Program-made: the position numbers and the translations under genes
Shown: positions 45,176 to 54,292 of the stretch, in pieces
Position numbering within the stretch: position 1 is the stretch's first letter
How the letters are laid out: each line of letters begins with the position of its first letter
Notes under the pieces: model-generated
What the model saw: the letters and a program-made list of their open reading frames with translations, nothing else
The model's database searches: none
What the model was told of the DNA's origin: nothing
Source: Gracilibacillus alcaliphilus
Lineage (GTDB): Bacteria; Bacillota; Bacilli; Bacillales; Amphibacillaceae
Assembly: GCF_016909015.1 (NCBI RefSeq)
Contig: NZ_JAFBFA010000001.1
Coordinates: 248,001 to 312,000, forward strand
Length of the DNA: 64,000 nucleotides
Direction: 5' to 3'

Positions 45176-45239
45176 TTACCTTACAATTACCTTATAATTT
45201 CAAAAAAAGAGCCAGAGACTAGTTGGATTGTTCTATAAT
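45176..45239. promoter_or_regulatory. Divergent regulatory region with 11-bp-spaced direct repeats
   Basis: TTACCTTA occurs at 45176-45183 and again at 45187-45194, exactly 11 bp apart, the spacing expected for an OmpR-family dimer on one DNA face. On the minus strand the pair reads TAAGGTAA twice and lies about 66 bp ahead of the ABC operon start. A TATAAT at 45234-45239 can serve the response regulator gene. Confidence 0.55.
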
Positions 45240-45264
45240 AATGGTATAGAAAGGATGAGACGTG

Positions 45265-45963
45265 ATGGAATATTTAAAACAAAAACGAATTTTAATCGTA
45301 GATGATGAACTTGCATTATTGGAAATGGTTACTTCCTTTTTAACGGATAATGGATTCCAATATATACAAACCGCTCAAACGATGAAAGAAGCGATTCGGG
45401 TGGCAGATGACTTCAAACCAGAATTCGCCATCTTAGATGTGATGTTACCTGATGGCAGTGGATTCGATTTATTAGAACAATTAAGAGAAAAGGCAGATTA
45501 TCCAGTTCTTTTCCTAACTGCACGTGGGGAGGATGAGGATAAGCTGACTGGATTTGATATGGGAGCAGACGATTATCTAGTTAAGCCATTTTTACCAAAG
45601 GAATTAATTTTTCGGATAACAGCGATTCTTAAACGAAGCTATAAAGGAGAAAATCCCCAAGTCCCTTTGAGACACTGTAAAATTGATTTTGAACGTGCCG
45701 TAATCGTAAAAAAAGGTGAGGATTTGCCGTTAACAGCTAAAGAATTTGCTCTGTTGTCTGCTTTATATCGTCAAGCCGGCCGTATTGTGACAATAGACGC
45801 GTTGTGTGAAGCAGCCTGGGGAGAAAATCCATTTGGTTATGAAAATTCTTTGATGGCACATATACGGCGAATTCGTGAAAAAATAGAAGCTAATCCATCT
45901 CAACCTGTATCTCTCTTAACAGTGAAGGGATTAGGATATAAGTTAATTGTAGAGGAGGCTTAG
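45265..45963 (+). CDS. OmpR-family response regulator
   Basis: 232 residues from the ATG at 45265 (AAAGGATGA upstream; GTG at 45262 possible). The receiver domain has the acidic pocket VDDE, phosphoryl acceptor D58 in AILDVMLPDGSG, a Thr in FLTARGEDEDK and Lys in DDYLVKPFLPKEL. The winged-helix output domain includes LTAKEFALLSALYRQAGRIV and LMAHIRRIREKIEANP. It probably controls the divergent transporter through the direct repeats. It precedes the kinase by 1 bp. Confidence 0.93.
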   Translation: MEYLKQKRILIVDDELALLEMVTSFLTDNGFQYIQTAQTMKEAIRVADDFKPEFAILDVMLPDGSGFDLLEQLREKADYPVLFLTARGEDEDKLTGFDMGADDYLVKPFLPKELIFRITAILKRSYKGENPQVPLRHCKIDFERAVIVKKGEDLPLTAKEFALLSALYRQAGRIVTIDALCEAAWGENPFGYENSLMAHIRRIREKIEANPSQPVSLLTVKGLGYKLIVEEA

Positions 45964-45964
45964 A

Positions 45965-47392
45965 ATGAAAAGTGGGCTAAAAAATATTTCTAAATGGAGT
46001 CTGCGTTTTCTTGGTCTGCTTATGTTAAGCATAGTCTTATTAGTTGTTCTCAATTCAGCCTTTCTCTCTATTTATGTGAACAATCAAAGTCCGAACGGCT
46101 CTCCGTGGAAGAGTGCACAAGGTGCAGCAGAAGCAATCAAACAAGAGAATGGTGAATATATCCTGCAGGAGGAAATAGTGCAAGAACTGATCAAAGAGCA
46201 AGCTTGGGCTATTTTTATTGATGATAGGACCAAAGAGGTAGTCTGGCATTCTGATAATCTACCTGATGATATTCCTAAAGATTATACATTATCTGATATT
46301 GCTTCTTTAACCAGAGGCTATGTGAATGACTATCCTACATTTACAGGTGAGGCGGAAGAGGGGTTAATGGTTGTCGGCTATCCGAAAGAGTCCTTCTGGA
46401 AGCATATATCGCCTAGCTGGGATTATCAATTTATTGAAAATTTGCCACAAAATACACTTATTCTCATTGTGTCTAATCTTGTCGTCATTTTTCTAATTTA
46501 TATGGCTGCCAACTACAAACTATTAAAATCAGTCGGCCCCATTGTGGAAGGAATTCAATATTTACCAAAAAATGAAAACGTTAATGTAAAAGAAAAAGGT
46601 CCTTTATCAGAACTTGCCGTAAATATTAATCAAACATCTGAAATATTACAATCACAACAGCGGATGCTTCAAAAGAAGGAGGAAGCACGATCGAATTGGA
46701 TTGCTGGTGTTTCGCATGATATACGGACACCTTTATCAATGGTGATGGGGTATATTGGCCAGTTGGAAGAGGAGGAAAACCTGGATCAAGAATCGAGACA
46801 AAAAATGACGGTAATCAGAAAACAAAGTGAAAAAATCAAGCAGCTTATCGATGATCTGAATTTAGCCTCTAAGTTAGAATACAATATGCAGCCCCTTCAT
46901 TTAAAGGATGAAAATATAATTGCTGTTGTACGCGAAGTAGCAGTAGAATTTATAAATATTGATTTAGCCGGCAAATATCCAATAGAATGGATCGTGGATG
47001 AGCAAGTTTCAGCTTGTATCTTGCCAATAGACAAATCTTTATGGAAACGAGCGATTGGTAATTTGATTCAAAATAGCATTAATCATAATGAAAATGGCTG
47101 TAAAATCTATATATCCATCATCATTCAGCAAGAGGCATGTACTGTTTCTGTAGCGGATAATGGAGTAGGTATGACGGCAGAACAAATGGATGTTCTCAAT
47201 AATACGCCTCATTATATGTTGGACAATGATCATAAAGGTGAGATCAGACATGGTTTGGGCCTGCTGATAGTCAAGCAAATTGCTGCTTCACATGGGGGAG
47301 ACATAGTTATTGAAGCAAGTGAATATGGCGGATTGGCGGTAAGGATTGTACTTCCATTTTCAGCAACCCCATCGAACGATGTTCCTATCTGA
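45965..47392 (+). CDS. Sensor histidine kinase
   Basis: 475 residues behind AGAGGAGG. Two membrane helices (about 13-35 and 160-182) flank an extracytoplasmic sensor of about 125 residues, which is short but not of the intramembrane BceS type. The phosphorylated His is H251 in GVSHDIRTPLS; the ATPase core has NLIQNSINHNENG (N box), VADNGVGM (G1) and GLGLLIVKQIAASHGG (G2). Same strand and 1-bp spacing tie it to the response regulator. The signal is inferred to be a membrane-active peptide. Confidence 0.92.
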   Translation: MKSGLKNISKWSLRFLGLLMLSIVLLVVLNSAFLSIYVNNQSPNGSPWKSAQGAAEAIKQENGEYILQEEIVQELIKEQAWAIFIDDRTKEVVWHSDNLPDDIPKDYTLSDIASLTRGYVNDYPTFTGEAEEGLMVVGYPKESFWKHISPSWDYQFIENLPQNTLILIVSNLVVIFLIYMAANYKLLKSVGPIVEGIQYLPKNENVNVKEKGPLSELAVNINQTSEILQSQQRMLQKKEEARSNWIAGVSHDIRTPLSMVMGYIGQLEEEENLDQESRQKMTVIRKQSEKIKQLIDDLNLASKLEYNMQPLHLKDENIIAVVREVAVEFINIDLAGKYPIEWIVDEQVSACILPIDKSLWKRAIGNLIQNSINHNENGCKIYISIIIQQEACTVSVADNGVGMTAEQMDVLNNTPHYMLDNDHKGEIRHGLGLLIVKQIAASHGGDIVIEASEYGGLAVRIVLPFSATPSNDVPI

Positions 47393-47580
47393 AAGTGCAT
47401 ACAACGACGTAATCATCTTCTCCAAAGACTGATCACATATCCCCTCTTCCAGATTAGCGAGGTTCCTAAGAAGTGGAAGCGGGGAATAAATGGAGGATGA
47501 CACCGAAGTAACTCTCGTTTTATTAAAAGTCTTCAGTAGTGGGGACAAATTGATATCCAATCGTTTTAAGCAGGTTAATC
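47393..47580. other. Short gap between kinase gene and reductase relic
   Basis: No supported gene. The minus strand has a 76-codon frame with unusual composition and no ribosome binding site. It does not match a family I know. Confidence 0.3.
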
Positions 47581-48525
47581 TTATTCCCATTCGCCTGGAA
47601 TCGAAATTGCGGTTAGGTCGGCATTGTTTGCTAATCTATGCATGTCATTTGCAGTTAAACGTAAACCAACGGCTTCTTTTAGGCTTTTTATGTGATGTAA
47701 TTTAGTAATACCAATAATGGGAATGGTCCTTTTGGCAATGGCCCAAGCTATCAGAATCGCCGTATTCGACACTTGATAAGTTGCTGCTAACTGCTGAACA
47801 ACGGCATGGATGGGAGATAAGCTCCTTAAGACCGATGGCGGGTATGCCTTGCCGCGGCGTGAAATCTTAGCGAAAGGCTGTTGTTCTGTGTAAACCCCAG
47901 TTAAAGCACCCTGCTCCAAAATCATATAGGAAAAAATAGGCAATTCCTTCTGTAAGGCAATAATCCAATACCCCATTTTGTTCATCCTGCTTATAAATCA
48001 AACTAAAATGATTTTGAACCTCTCCCAACCGAAATCCAGCTTGGTCTAAAATATCTTTAGCTGCTTTAATTTGGTCTAAATTATGATTAGAAACACCTAC
48101 CATATGTATCTGTTTCTTTTCCAGAATTGGAATTAATTCATTTGTCCATTTTTCAACATTGTTAGCAGTATGAATCCAAAAAATATCAATCTGTTTTCTT
48201 TTTAACCGATGACAGCTTTTTTGAAATGATTTAGCTAAGGCGTTGCGTGTATGAAGGATGGTAGGTAAGAATTTAGTAGATAACATAATAGTTTCATCAT
48301 CTGCTGCTAACTCTCCAAGCAGTGCTTCACTGCTTCCATTTCCGTAAACAGGGGCCGTGTCCCATAAGGTGAATCCCTGCTGTACTGCTTCTTGATAGAC
48401 TTGATACAATTGTTCTCCGATGTATTTTTCCCAAATATAAGCTTACTGCCGCTGATTCCCGTGCCCCATGCCCATGTTCCAAGTGCAACGAGCGGCAGTT
48501 GTGGTTTGTTCGTTTCATCGTACAT
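47581..48525 (-). pseudogene. Aldo/keto reductase broken by two frameshifts
   Basis: One ancestral gene is spread over three frames. From ATG 48525 (AAAGGAGAGG upstream) it reads LVALGTWAWGTGISGSKLIFG; in a run of five A near 48425-48430 the frame is lost, and the second frame continues YIGEQLYQVYQEAV, FTLWDTAPVYGNG, LSTKFLP and VGVSNHNL. At a run of six T near 47921 the frame shifts back and the third part reads YMILEQGALTGVYTE, IAWAIAKRTIPIIGITK and ends ISIPGEWE. The catalytic Tyr (in APVYGNG) and Lys (in STKF) are retained, so decay or sequencing error is recent. Confidence 0.85.
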
Positions 48526-48526
48526 G

Positions 48527-49004
48527 CTAAATCCTCTCCTTTATTATTTTGCGAATCCGGCTGAGGGAGACTGGGGTTATGCCTAAATAAGAAGCGATAT
48601 AAGACTGTTGAATCTGTCCTTCTAAATCACTGTACATTTGTTGGAAAGCGAAATATCGTTCGGCGGCATTCTGGACTAAAAAGCTGTATGCAATCTGTTA
48701 AAGTTTCATAACAGAGATAAACAGGCAGATTGCCAATAAGCTCCTCTCCATAGCAAAATTGTTGTTCTCGTAAAAACATATGAGTAATATCATTGCCGTC
48801 GTGATCCAAATAAAAACAGCGGACTAAGCCGGAAGCAATAGCATAAATATGGTCGATCGCATCACCTAAAAGATGGATATTTTCATGCTTGCCTATGTAT
48901 TTATAGGTGACCGATCCCTCTATCTTGGTTAATTCTTCTGCTGGTAAATCATGAATATAGGTGGTAAATAACTTTTCTAAAGCTAACCTTGTTGACTTGC
49001 CCAT
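48527..49004 (-). pseudogene. Crp/Fnr-family regulator broken by one frameshift
   Basis: From ATG 49004 (GGGAGGG upstream) the cNMP-binding fold is read: VTYKYIGKHENIHLLGDAID, ASGLVRCFYLDHDGNDITHM, EELIGNLP. After TDCIQL the frame is lost in a run of five T near 48682-48686. One base fewer gives LVQNAAERYFAFQQMY and the helix-turn-helix QQSYIASYLGITPVSLSRIR, ending IIKERI at 48527. It lacks the Cys cluster of Fnr, so it is a Crp-type member. It stands directly ahead of the broken reductase gene and was probably co-transcribed with it. Confidence 0.85.
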
Positions 49005-49219
49005 TAACATCCCTCCCGTCCTTAGTATAAATAGAAGCAAGAAAAGTTGTCATTAACATTTGATAATTATTTTAGCTTTTATCCCGGTGTGCCCCTTCAC
49101 AAGGCTGCGCTCATGTCAGTCTCACATTATGATTATAGTTAATAACAATTCCAGTTTGTACAAATGTGATACCATAGAGGAGAGCGATAATATATCAAGG
49201 GAAAATTGGAGGAATCATA

Positions 49220-50320
49220 ATGTGGAATGAAAATGAACTAACACAAAAATTGGGTATTACCTATCCAATTATTCAAGCTGGAATGGCCGGAGGAGTCACA
49301 ACACCTGAATTAGTGGCAGCTGTTTCCGAGGCAGGGGGGCTTGGAACGCTTGGTGCTGGATATATGAGCCCGTCACAAATTCGCGAGGCAATCCGACAGA
49401 TCAGACAACTAACAGATAAACCGTTTGGGGTAAATCTTTTCATACCAGAAACACCGGATATAGTTGATACAGAAGTAGACAGAGCAAATGACAGGCTTCG
49501 TTCTTTTCGAGAAGCTTTAGCTATATCGGAAATCCCAACTGTAGAAAAAATAAGTACAGCAGTTTTTGAAAAGCAAATCAACGTTCTGGTGGAAGAGCAT
49601 GTTCCCAGCTGTAGTTTTACATTTGGAATCCTGCCCAAAAAGTTTATCCAACAATTGAAGGAGAAAAATATCGTGATGATCGGAACGGCCACAACAGTGG
49701 AAGAGGCAAAAATCAACCAAGAAAATGGCATGGATATGGTAGTTATGCAAGGAAGTGAAGCAGGAGGACATCGCGGTACATTCACGGGTGCGTTTGAAGA
49801 GGCCATGATTGGAACGATGGCACTTATTCCGCAAACTGTTGATCAAGTGAATATTCCCGTGATCGCAGCAGGAGGTATTTCGGATGGAAGAGGTGTCCTC
49901 GCAGCATTAGTTTTGGGAGCGCAAGGAGTTCAAATCGGTACAGCATTCCTGACCAGCATAGAAAGTGGGGTAAATAAGCAGCACAAAGAAATGGTTTTAC
50001 ACAGTAAAGAAGATGAATTGACGGTTACTTCTGTCTTTAGTGGAAAACCAGCAAGAGGCATCCGGAACGAATTTATTCAACAAATGGAAAAATATCAAAA
50101 GGACCTGCCGCCTTATCCGATTCAGCATACGCTGACTCAAGGTATCCGAAGTGAAGCAGCTAAGCAACACCGGCCAGAATGGATGTCATTATGGTGCGGC
50201 CAAAATCCGCGTTTATGTAAACAACAACCTGCAGGGAAACTAATGGAAACCTTGGTTAGACAAGTAGAGAACAAAATAGAAAAAGCAAGACTGTTATCTT
50301 CATCCCATAATAATGGATGA
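49220..50320 (+). CDS. Nitronate monooxygenase
   Basis: 366 residues behind TTGGAGG. FMN-dependent TIM barrel: ITYPIIQAGMAGGVTTPELV, EAGGLGTLGAGYMSP, FGVNLFIPE, MVVMQGSEAGGHRGTF with the catalytic-region His, PVIAAGGISDGRGVLAALVLGA and QIGTAFLTS. It oxidises alkyl nitronates to carbonyl compounds and nitrite. The nitrite reductase operon follows, a plausible functional link. Confidence 0.92.
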   Translation: MWNENELTQKLGITYPIIQAGMAGGVTTPELVAAVSEAGGLGTLGAGYMSPSQIREAIRQIRQLTDKPFGVNLFIPETPDIVDTEVDRANDRLRSFREALAISEIPTVEKISTAVFEKQINVLVEEHVPSCSFTFGILPKKFIQQLKEKNIVMIGTATTVEEAKINQENGMDMVVMQGSEAGGHRGTFTGAFEEAMIGTMALIPQTVDQVNIPVIAAGGISDGRGVLAALVLGAQGVQIGTAFLTSIESGVNKQHKEMVLHSKEDELTVTSVFSGKPARGIRNEFIQQMEKYQKDLPPYPIQHTLTQGIRSEAAKQHRPEWMSLWCGQNPRLCKQQPAGKLMETLVRQVENKIEKARLLSSSHNNG

Positions 50321-50369
50321 GCCTTGTCAGGGTGTTTGCGTCCGTTATACTTCTGCTTAGCAACCTCTC

Positions 50370-50412
50370 TAAGTCTGGAAATGAGGTCTTACGGGCGACA
50401 ACACCATGATAA
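50370..50412 (+). repeat. Interspersed repeat family B, copy 2
   Basis: Contains TCTTACGGGCGA (50387-50398) followed by CATGATAAA, as in the copy between the tatA genes (25490-25540, CGTGATAAA). About 45 bp are recognisably alike. The two copies have the same orientation. Confidence 0.4.
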
Positions 50413-50521
50413 AGAAGCTGTTAATTTTGACACAAAATGTTTATAAATTTCCACAACATGCACAAAGGTGATATGCTATTATATAACTATATAAAGAAGA
50501 CCTTATTTTTTTATCTTATAT

Positions 50522-50559
50522 TGTGAATAATTTCACATATATTTGTGAAATAGATCACA
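50522..50559. promoter_or_regulatory. Two Rex/Fnr-like boxes upstream of nirB
   Basis: TGTGAATAATTTCACA (50522-50537) and TGTGAAATAGATCACA (50544-50559) both fit TGTGA-N6-TCACA, and their centres are 22 bp apart. The first, with its preceding T, also fits the Gram-positive Rex pattern TTGTGAA-N4-TTCACA. They end about 20 bp before the start codon and lie downstream of an A/T-rich candidate promoter (TATTAT near 50477), a place that suits a repressor better than an activator. Confidence 0.6.
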
Positions 50560-50578
50560 TTAAATGGAGGGAGATAAC

Positions 50579-52984
50579 ATGAAACGGAATTTGGTAATGA
50601 TTGGTAATGGGATGGCTGGAGTTAGGTGCATCGAAGAAATTTTGAAGAGAAATAGTGAAATGTTTAAGATAACAATTATAGGTGATGAACATTATCCAAA
50701 CTATAACAGAATCATGCTCTCACATGTTTTACAAGGAAAGACAGAGATTTCTGATATCCATATTAATGATTGGCAATGGTATGACGATCATAATATTACA
50801 CTATTTACCGGGGAGAGAGTTACCGAAATTAATCCGACAGAAAAAGAAGTAATCACCGATCAGGGAAAACACGTTTCTTACGATGAATTAATTATTGCTA
50901 CCGGTTCTAGTGCCTTTATTCTCCCGGTGCCTGGAAGCGGTTTGGAAGGTGTTATTGGTTTTCGAAATATCGAAGATACGGAATTGATGCTGGAAGCTGC
51001 CAGACAATATAAAAAGGCTATAGTCATTGGTGGTGGTTTACTTGGATTAGAAGCTGCTCGAGGTTTAATGGATCAGGGAATGGATGTGCAAGTAGTCCAC
51101 TTACTATCCAGTTTAATGGAACAGCAATTAGATCCTTCTGCAGCCAAGATGTTAAAAAAGGATCTAGAAGCTCAGGGGATGCAGTTTTTAATGGAAAAGC
51201 AAACAACCGAGATTTATGGTAACGAGCGAGTAGAAGGAATTCATTTTTCTGACGGAACTTCTGTCGAGTGTGACCTAGTTGTGATGGCTGTTGGAATTAA
51301 ACCTAATATCCAATTGGCAAAACACGCCGGACTGCAAGTCAATCGAGGTATTGTCGTTAATGAGTATATGCAAACATCTGCCCCTGCTATTTATGCAGTA
51401 GGTGAATGTGCGGAACACAATGGCATTACTTACGGTTTAGTTGCTCCGTTATATGAACAAGGAATTACCCTTGCTGAACATATAACCAATAGCGAGACAA
51501 ATGGATATCAAGGAAGTATCCTGTCTACACAATTAAAAGTAGCAGGCTGTGATTTGTTCTCAGGAGGCAAAATTGCGGAAGATGACCAGACGGAAGCTAT
51601 TATTGTTCACGATCAGTTTGCAGGTGTTTATAAAAAGATACTTGTCACTGATAACAAGGTGGTTGGTGTCGTACTGTACGGCGATGCGTCTGACGGAACC
51701 AGATTGTTTAGTATGTTGAAAAAAGGTACAGATATAAGCGGATTTACTAGTGCCGCAGTTCTTCAAAAGGCTGGAGAAGATACATTGGATGAAATGATTA
51801 CCGATATGAGCGCAGAAGAAACAGTCTGTGGCTGTAATGGTGTTACCAAAGGTGCGATTGTACAGAGCATTTTAGAACAAGATTTAAAGACATACGAAGA
51901 AGTAAAGACCTGTACTAAAGCTGGTTCTTCTTGCGGGAAATGCCGGGGAGTTGTGGAAGCCATCCTTGCCCATACATTAGGTGATGGCTTTGATCCAGAA
52001 GCGGAGAAACCAGGTATGTGCCCATGTACACCGTTAACACGTGATGAAGTAGTGGCTGAAATCAAAGAAAAAGGGCTGCAATCTCCAAAAGAGGTGCGCC
52101 ATGTGCTCAAATTTAAGAATGAAGAAGGGTGTCCAACTTGTCGTCCTGCTCTTAACTACTATATGAGAATGCTTATGCCAGAGCAATATGAGGATGATAA
52201 AGCCTCTCGTTTTGTCAATGAGCGGATGAATGGAAATATCCAGAATAATGGTACCTTCTCGGTTGTTCCACGGATGTATGGCGGTACTACTACAGGTGAT
52301 GACCTTATTCGATTAGGCGAAGTAGCCAACAAATACAATGTGCCATTAGTTAAAATCACAGGTGCCAGTCGTGTTGGTTTATATGGAGTGAAGAAGGAAG
52401 ATGTACCACGTGTGTGGGAGGATCTTGGCATGCGCTCTGGCTATGCTTACTCTAAATCACTCCGTAATGTTAAATCTTGTGTCGGCTCCCGTTTTTGCCG
52501 CTTTGGTACGCAAGATTCCCTAGGATTAGGTATTAGACTGGAACAGGAAATCGAAATGGTCGATACGCCGCATAAGATGAAGATGGGTGTATCTGGTTGT
52601 CCGCGTAATTGTGCAGAAGTGTTAACGAAAGACTTTGGAGTAGTATGTGTGGAAAATGGTTATCAGCTGTATCTAGGAGGAAATGGCGGGACAGAAGTTC
52701 GTGAAGGTGACACGTTTATCACTGTGGCAACGGAAGAGGAAGTGATAATGATGGCAAAAGCCTTTACACAATATTATCGTGAAACAGGTATTTATAACGA
52801 AAGAACAGCACCATGGGTAGAGAGAATCGGCTTAGACAACATTAAGATTGCGTTATTGGATAAAGTACAACATGCTGAACTGGTAGAGCGTTTTAATCAA
52901 GCAAAAGCCACATATGAAGAAGCTTGGGCAAGTGCTCTTCAAGATCAAAAACAAAAAGAGCTGTTTGAAATTATTAAAAAATAA
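50579..52984 (+). CDS. nirB: Nitrite reductase [NAD(P)H] large subunit
   Basis: 801 residues from the ATG at 50579 behind GGAGGGAG (an ATG at 50564 lies within that region). Domain order: FAD/NAD(P)H oxidoreductase (VMIGNGMAGVRCIEEI, AIVIGGGLLGLEAARGL), bacterioferredoxin-associated [2Fe-2S] domain (CGCNGVTKG with CTKAGSSCGKC), ferredoxin-like half domain, and the sirohaem/[4Fe-4S] domain with cysteines in CVGSRFCRFG and SGCPRNCAE. It reduces nitrite to ammonium in the cytoplasm. nirD and nirC follow, so the operon handles nitrite uptake and reduction. Confidence 0.96.
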   Translation: MKRNLVMIGNGMAGVRCIEEILKRNSEMFKITIIGDEHYPNYNRIMLSHVLQGKTEISDIHINDWQWYDDHNITLFTGERVTEINPTEKEVITDQGKHVSYDELIIATGSSAFILPVPGSGLEGVIGFRNIEDTELMLEAARQYKKAIVIGGGLLGLEAARGLMDQGMDVQVVHLLSSLMEQQLDPSAAKMLKKDLEAQGMQFLMEKQTTEIYGNERVEGIHFSDGTSVECDLVVMAVGIKPNIQLAKHAGLQVNRGIVVNEYMQTSAPAIYAVGECAEHNGITYGLVAPLYEQGITLAEHITNSETNGYQGSILSTQLKVAGCDLFSGGKIAEDDQTEAIIVHDQFAGVYKKILVTDNKVVGVVLYGDASDGTRLFSMLKKGTDISGFTSAAVLQKAGEDTLDEMITDMSAEETVCGCNGVTKGAIVQSILEQDLKTYEEVKTCTKAGSSCGKCRGVVEAILAHTLGDGFDPEAEKPGMCPCTPLTRDEVVAEIKEKGLQSPKEVRHVLKFKNEEGCPTCRPALNYYMRMLMPEQYEDDKASRFVNERMNGNIQNNGTFSVVPRMYGGTTTGDDLIRLGEVANKYNVPLVKITGASRVGLYGVKKEDVPRVWEDLGMRSGYAYSKSLRNVKSCVGSRFCRFGTQDSLGLGIRLEQEIEMVDTPHKMKMGVSGCPRNCAEVLTKDFGVVCVENGYQLYLGGNGGTEVREGDTFITVATEEEVIMMAKAFTQYYRETGIYNERTAPWVERIGLDNIKIALLDKVQHAELVERFNQAKATYEEAWASALQDQKQKELFEIIKK

Positions 52985-53044
52985 GCACAACAAGCTCTTT
53001 ATCTGACACTGTGCTTTGGTTCATTTAAGGTAGGAGGTTATCAT

Positions 53045-53362
53045 ATGGGAGCTACCAAAGAAAAAGTGAAGATTATGAAATTAGAAGATCTGCCAAAGCA
53101 AATTGGCAAAGAAGTGCATGTGAATGGCAAATCTATCGCTCTTTTTCAGCTAAGTAACGGAGAAGTTCGAGCAATTGGCAGCAGGTGTCCGCATACAAAT
53201 GGGCCATTAGCCGAAGGGATTGTCTCTGGAGAATTTGTCTTTTGCCCTTTGCAAAACTGGAAAATTTCTTTAAACACTGGCGAGGTGCAAAAGCCGGATG
53301 ATGGTGCTGTACCAACCTATACAGCAGAAGTTGACAATGGCTATGTATATATAACGGTGTAA
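53045..53362 (+). CDS. nirD: Nitrite reductase small subunit, Rieske-like
   Basis: 105 residues behind TAGGAGG. The Rieske fold is evident (LPKQIGKEVHVNGKSIALF, RCPHTNGPLAEGIV, FVFCPLQNWKISLNTGEV). The first ligand pair CPH is intact. The second normally reads CPLH and is here CPLQ, so one His ligand is missing and a [2Fe-2S] Rieske centre may not assemble. Some NirD proteins naturally lack the ligands. It is the partner of NirB, 60 bp downstream. Confidence 0.92.
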   Translation: MGATKEKVKIMKLEDLPKQIGKEVHVNGKSIALFQLSNGEVRAIGSRCPHTNGPLAEGIVSGEFVFCPLQNWKISLNTGEVQKPDDGAVPTYTAEVDNGYVYITV

Positions 53363-53428
53363 GTGATGCAACATCAACAAGGGGAAGATGTGGAATGCCT
53401 GACACATCGAGTATAGGAGGAATTCACA

Positions 53429-54241
53429 GTGATGGAAACAATAACAACATTAAGCAACACTGCCGTTTCCAAAGTAAATCAACTAAAGACTAGTAAAAGC
53501 AAATATTTTATCTTGGCAATGCTTGCCGGTTTATTTGTCGGGCTTGGTATTGTATTAATCTTTACCATCGGCGGTTTGTTAGAGCCATATAATTTTCCTG
53601 GAACTAAAATTATTATGGGAATTTCCTTCGGTATCGCCTTGAGTCTGGTGATCATGGCTGGTGCTGATCTTTTTACAGGTAATAATATGACGATGACCAT
53701 CGGTTTTTTAACGAAAAAGACGACTGCTTTAGACGCGGGGAACATTTGGATGTATAGTTATCTTGGTAATTTTGCCGGTTCTGTTTTGGTAGCTGCACTA
53801 TTCTTTTATTCTGGTCTGGCTGCAGGTGAAACAGCTAATTACATCACTTCTGCAGCAAGTACTAAGATGAATGCCCCATTTATGGAATTGTTTGTTCGAG
53901 GTATTCTTTGTAATATTCTAGTCTGTTTAGCCGTATGGTGTTCCTTTAAGCTGAAAGATGAGACGGCGAAACTAATCATGATCTTCTGGTGTTTATTTGC
54001 CTTTATTACAACTGGTTTTGAACACAGTGTTGCCAATATGACTTTGTTATCTCTTGCTTTAATGGTCCCTCATCCAGAAACAGTGACCTTTGCTGGTTTA
54101 TTCGCTAATTTAATACCTGTATCACTTGGTAATATTGTAGGAGGTGCTGTCTTTATTGGAGCTGCCTACTGGTACGGTATAACTGATAAACGCAGCAAGG
54201 TACAGACCGCAATGAATCATAAGTTGAAAAAGGAAGCATAG
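53429..54241 (+). CDS. nirC: Formate/nitrite transporter family protein
   Basis: 270 residues; GTG at 53429 or ATG at 53432, behind TAGGAGG. Six membrane helices with the FNT pattern: AGLFVGLGIVLIFTIGG, GADLFTGNNMTMTIGF, LVCLAVWCSFKLKDE and FEHSVANMTLLSLALM. FNT proteins are pentameric channels for nitrite or formate. Placement after nirBD makes nitrite the likely substrate. The gene is 66 bp after nirD. Confidence 0.93.
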   Translation: MMETITTLSNTAVSKVNQLKTSKSKYFILAMLAGLFVGLGIVLIFTIGGLLEPYNFPGTKIIMGISFGIALSLVIMAGADLFTGNNMTMTIGFLTKKTTALDAGNIWMYSYLGNFAGSVLVAALFFYSGLAAGETANYITSAASTKMNAPFMELFVRGILCNILVCLAVWCSFKLKDETAKLIMIFWCLFAFITTGFEHSVANMTLLSLALMVPHPETVTFAGLFANLIPVSLGNIVGGAVFIGAAYWYGITDKRSKVQTAMNHKLKKEA

Positions 54242-54256
54242 ATATAAACCGTGTCT

Positions 54257-54292
54257 AGGCCTTCTTTAAATAATTTTACGTAAAGAAGGCCT
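54257..54292. terminator. Bidirectional terminator after nirC
   Basis: AGGCCTTCTTTA (54257-54268) and TAAAGAAGGCCT (54281-54292) pair perfectly over a 12-nt loop. The right arm encodes the last codons of the convergent Rrf2 gene. Confidence 0.8.

Noticed and set aside
46568..46581. Cre-like TGAAAACGTTAATG inside the histidine kinase gene
   Set aside because: Mismatches at the 3' end and an internal coding position make chance occurrence likely.
49273..49806. 177-codon frame antisense to the nitronate monooxygenase gene
   Set aside because: It is the mirror of a well-supported gene, rich in Ser and Pro from codon complementarity, with no ribosome binding site.
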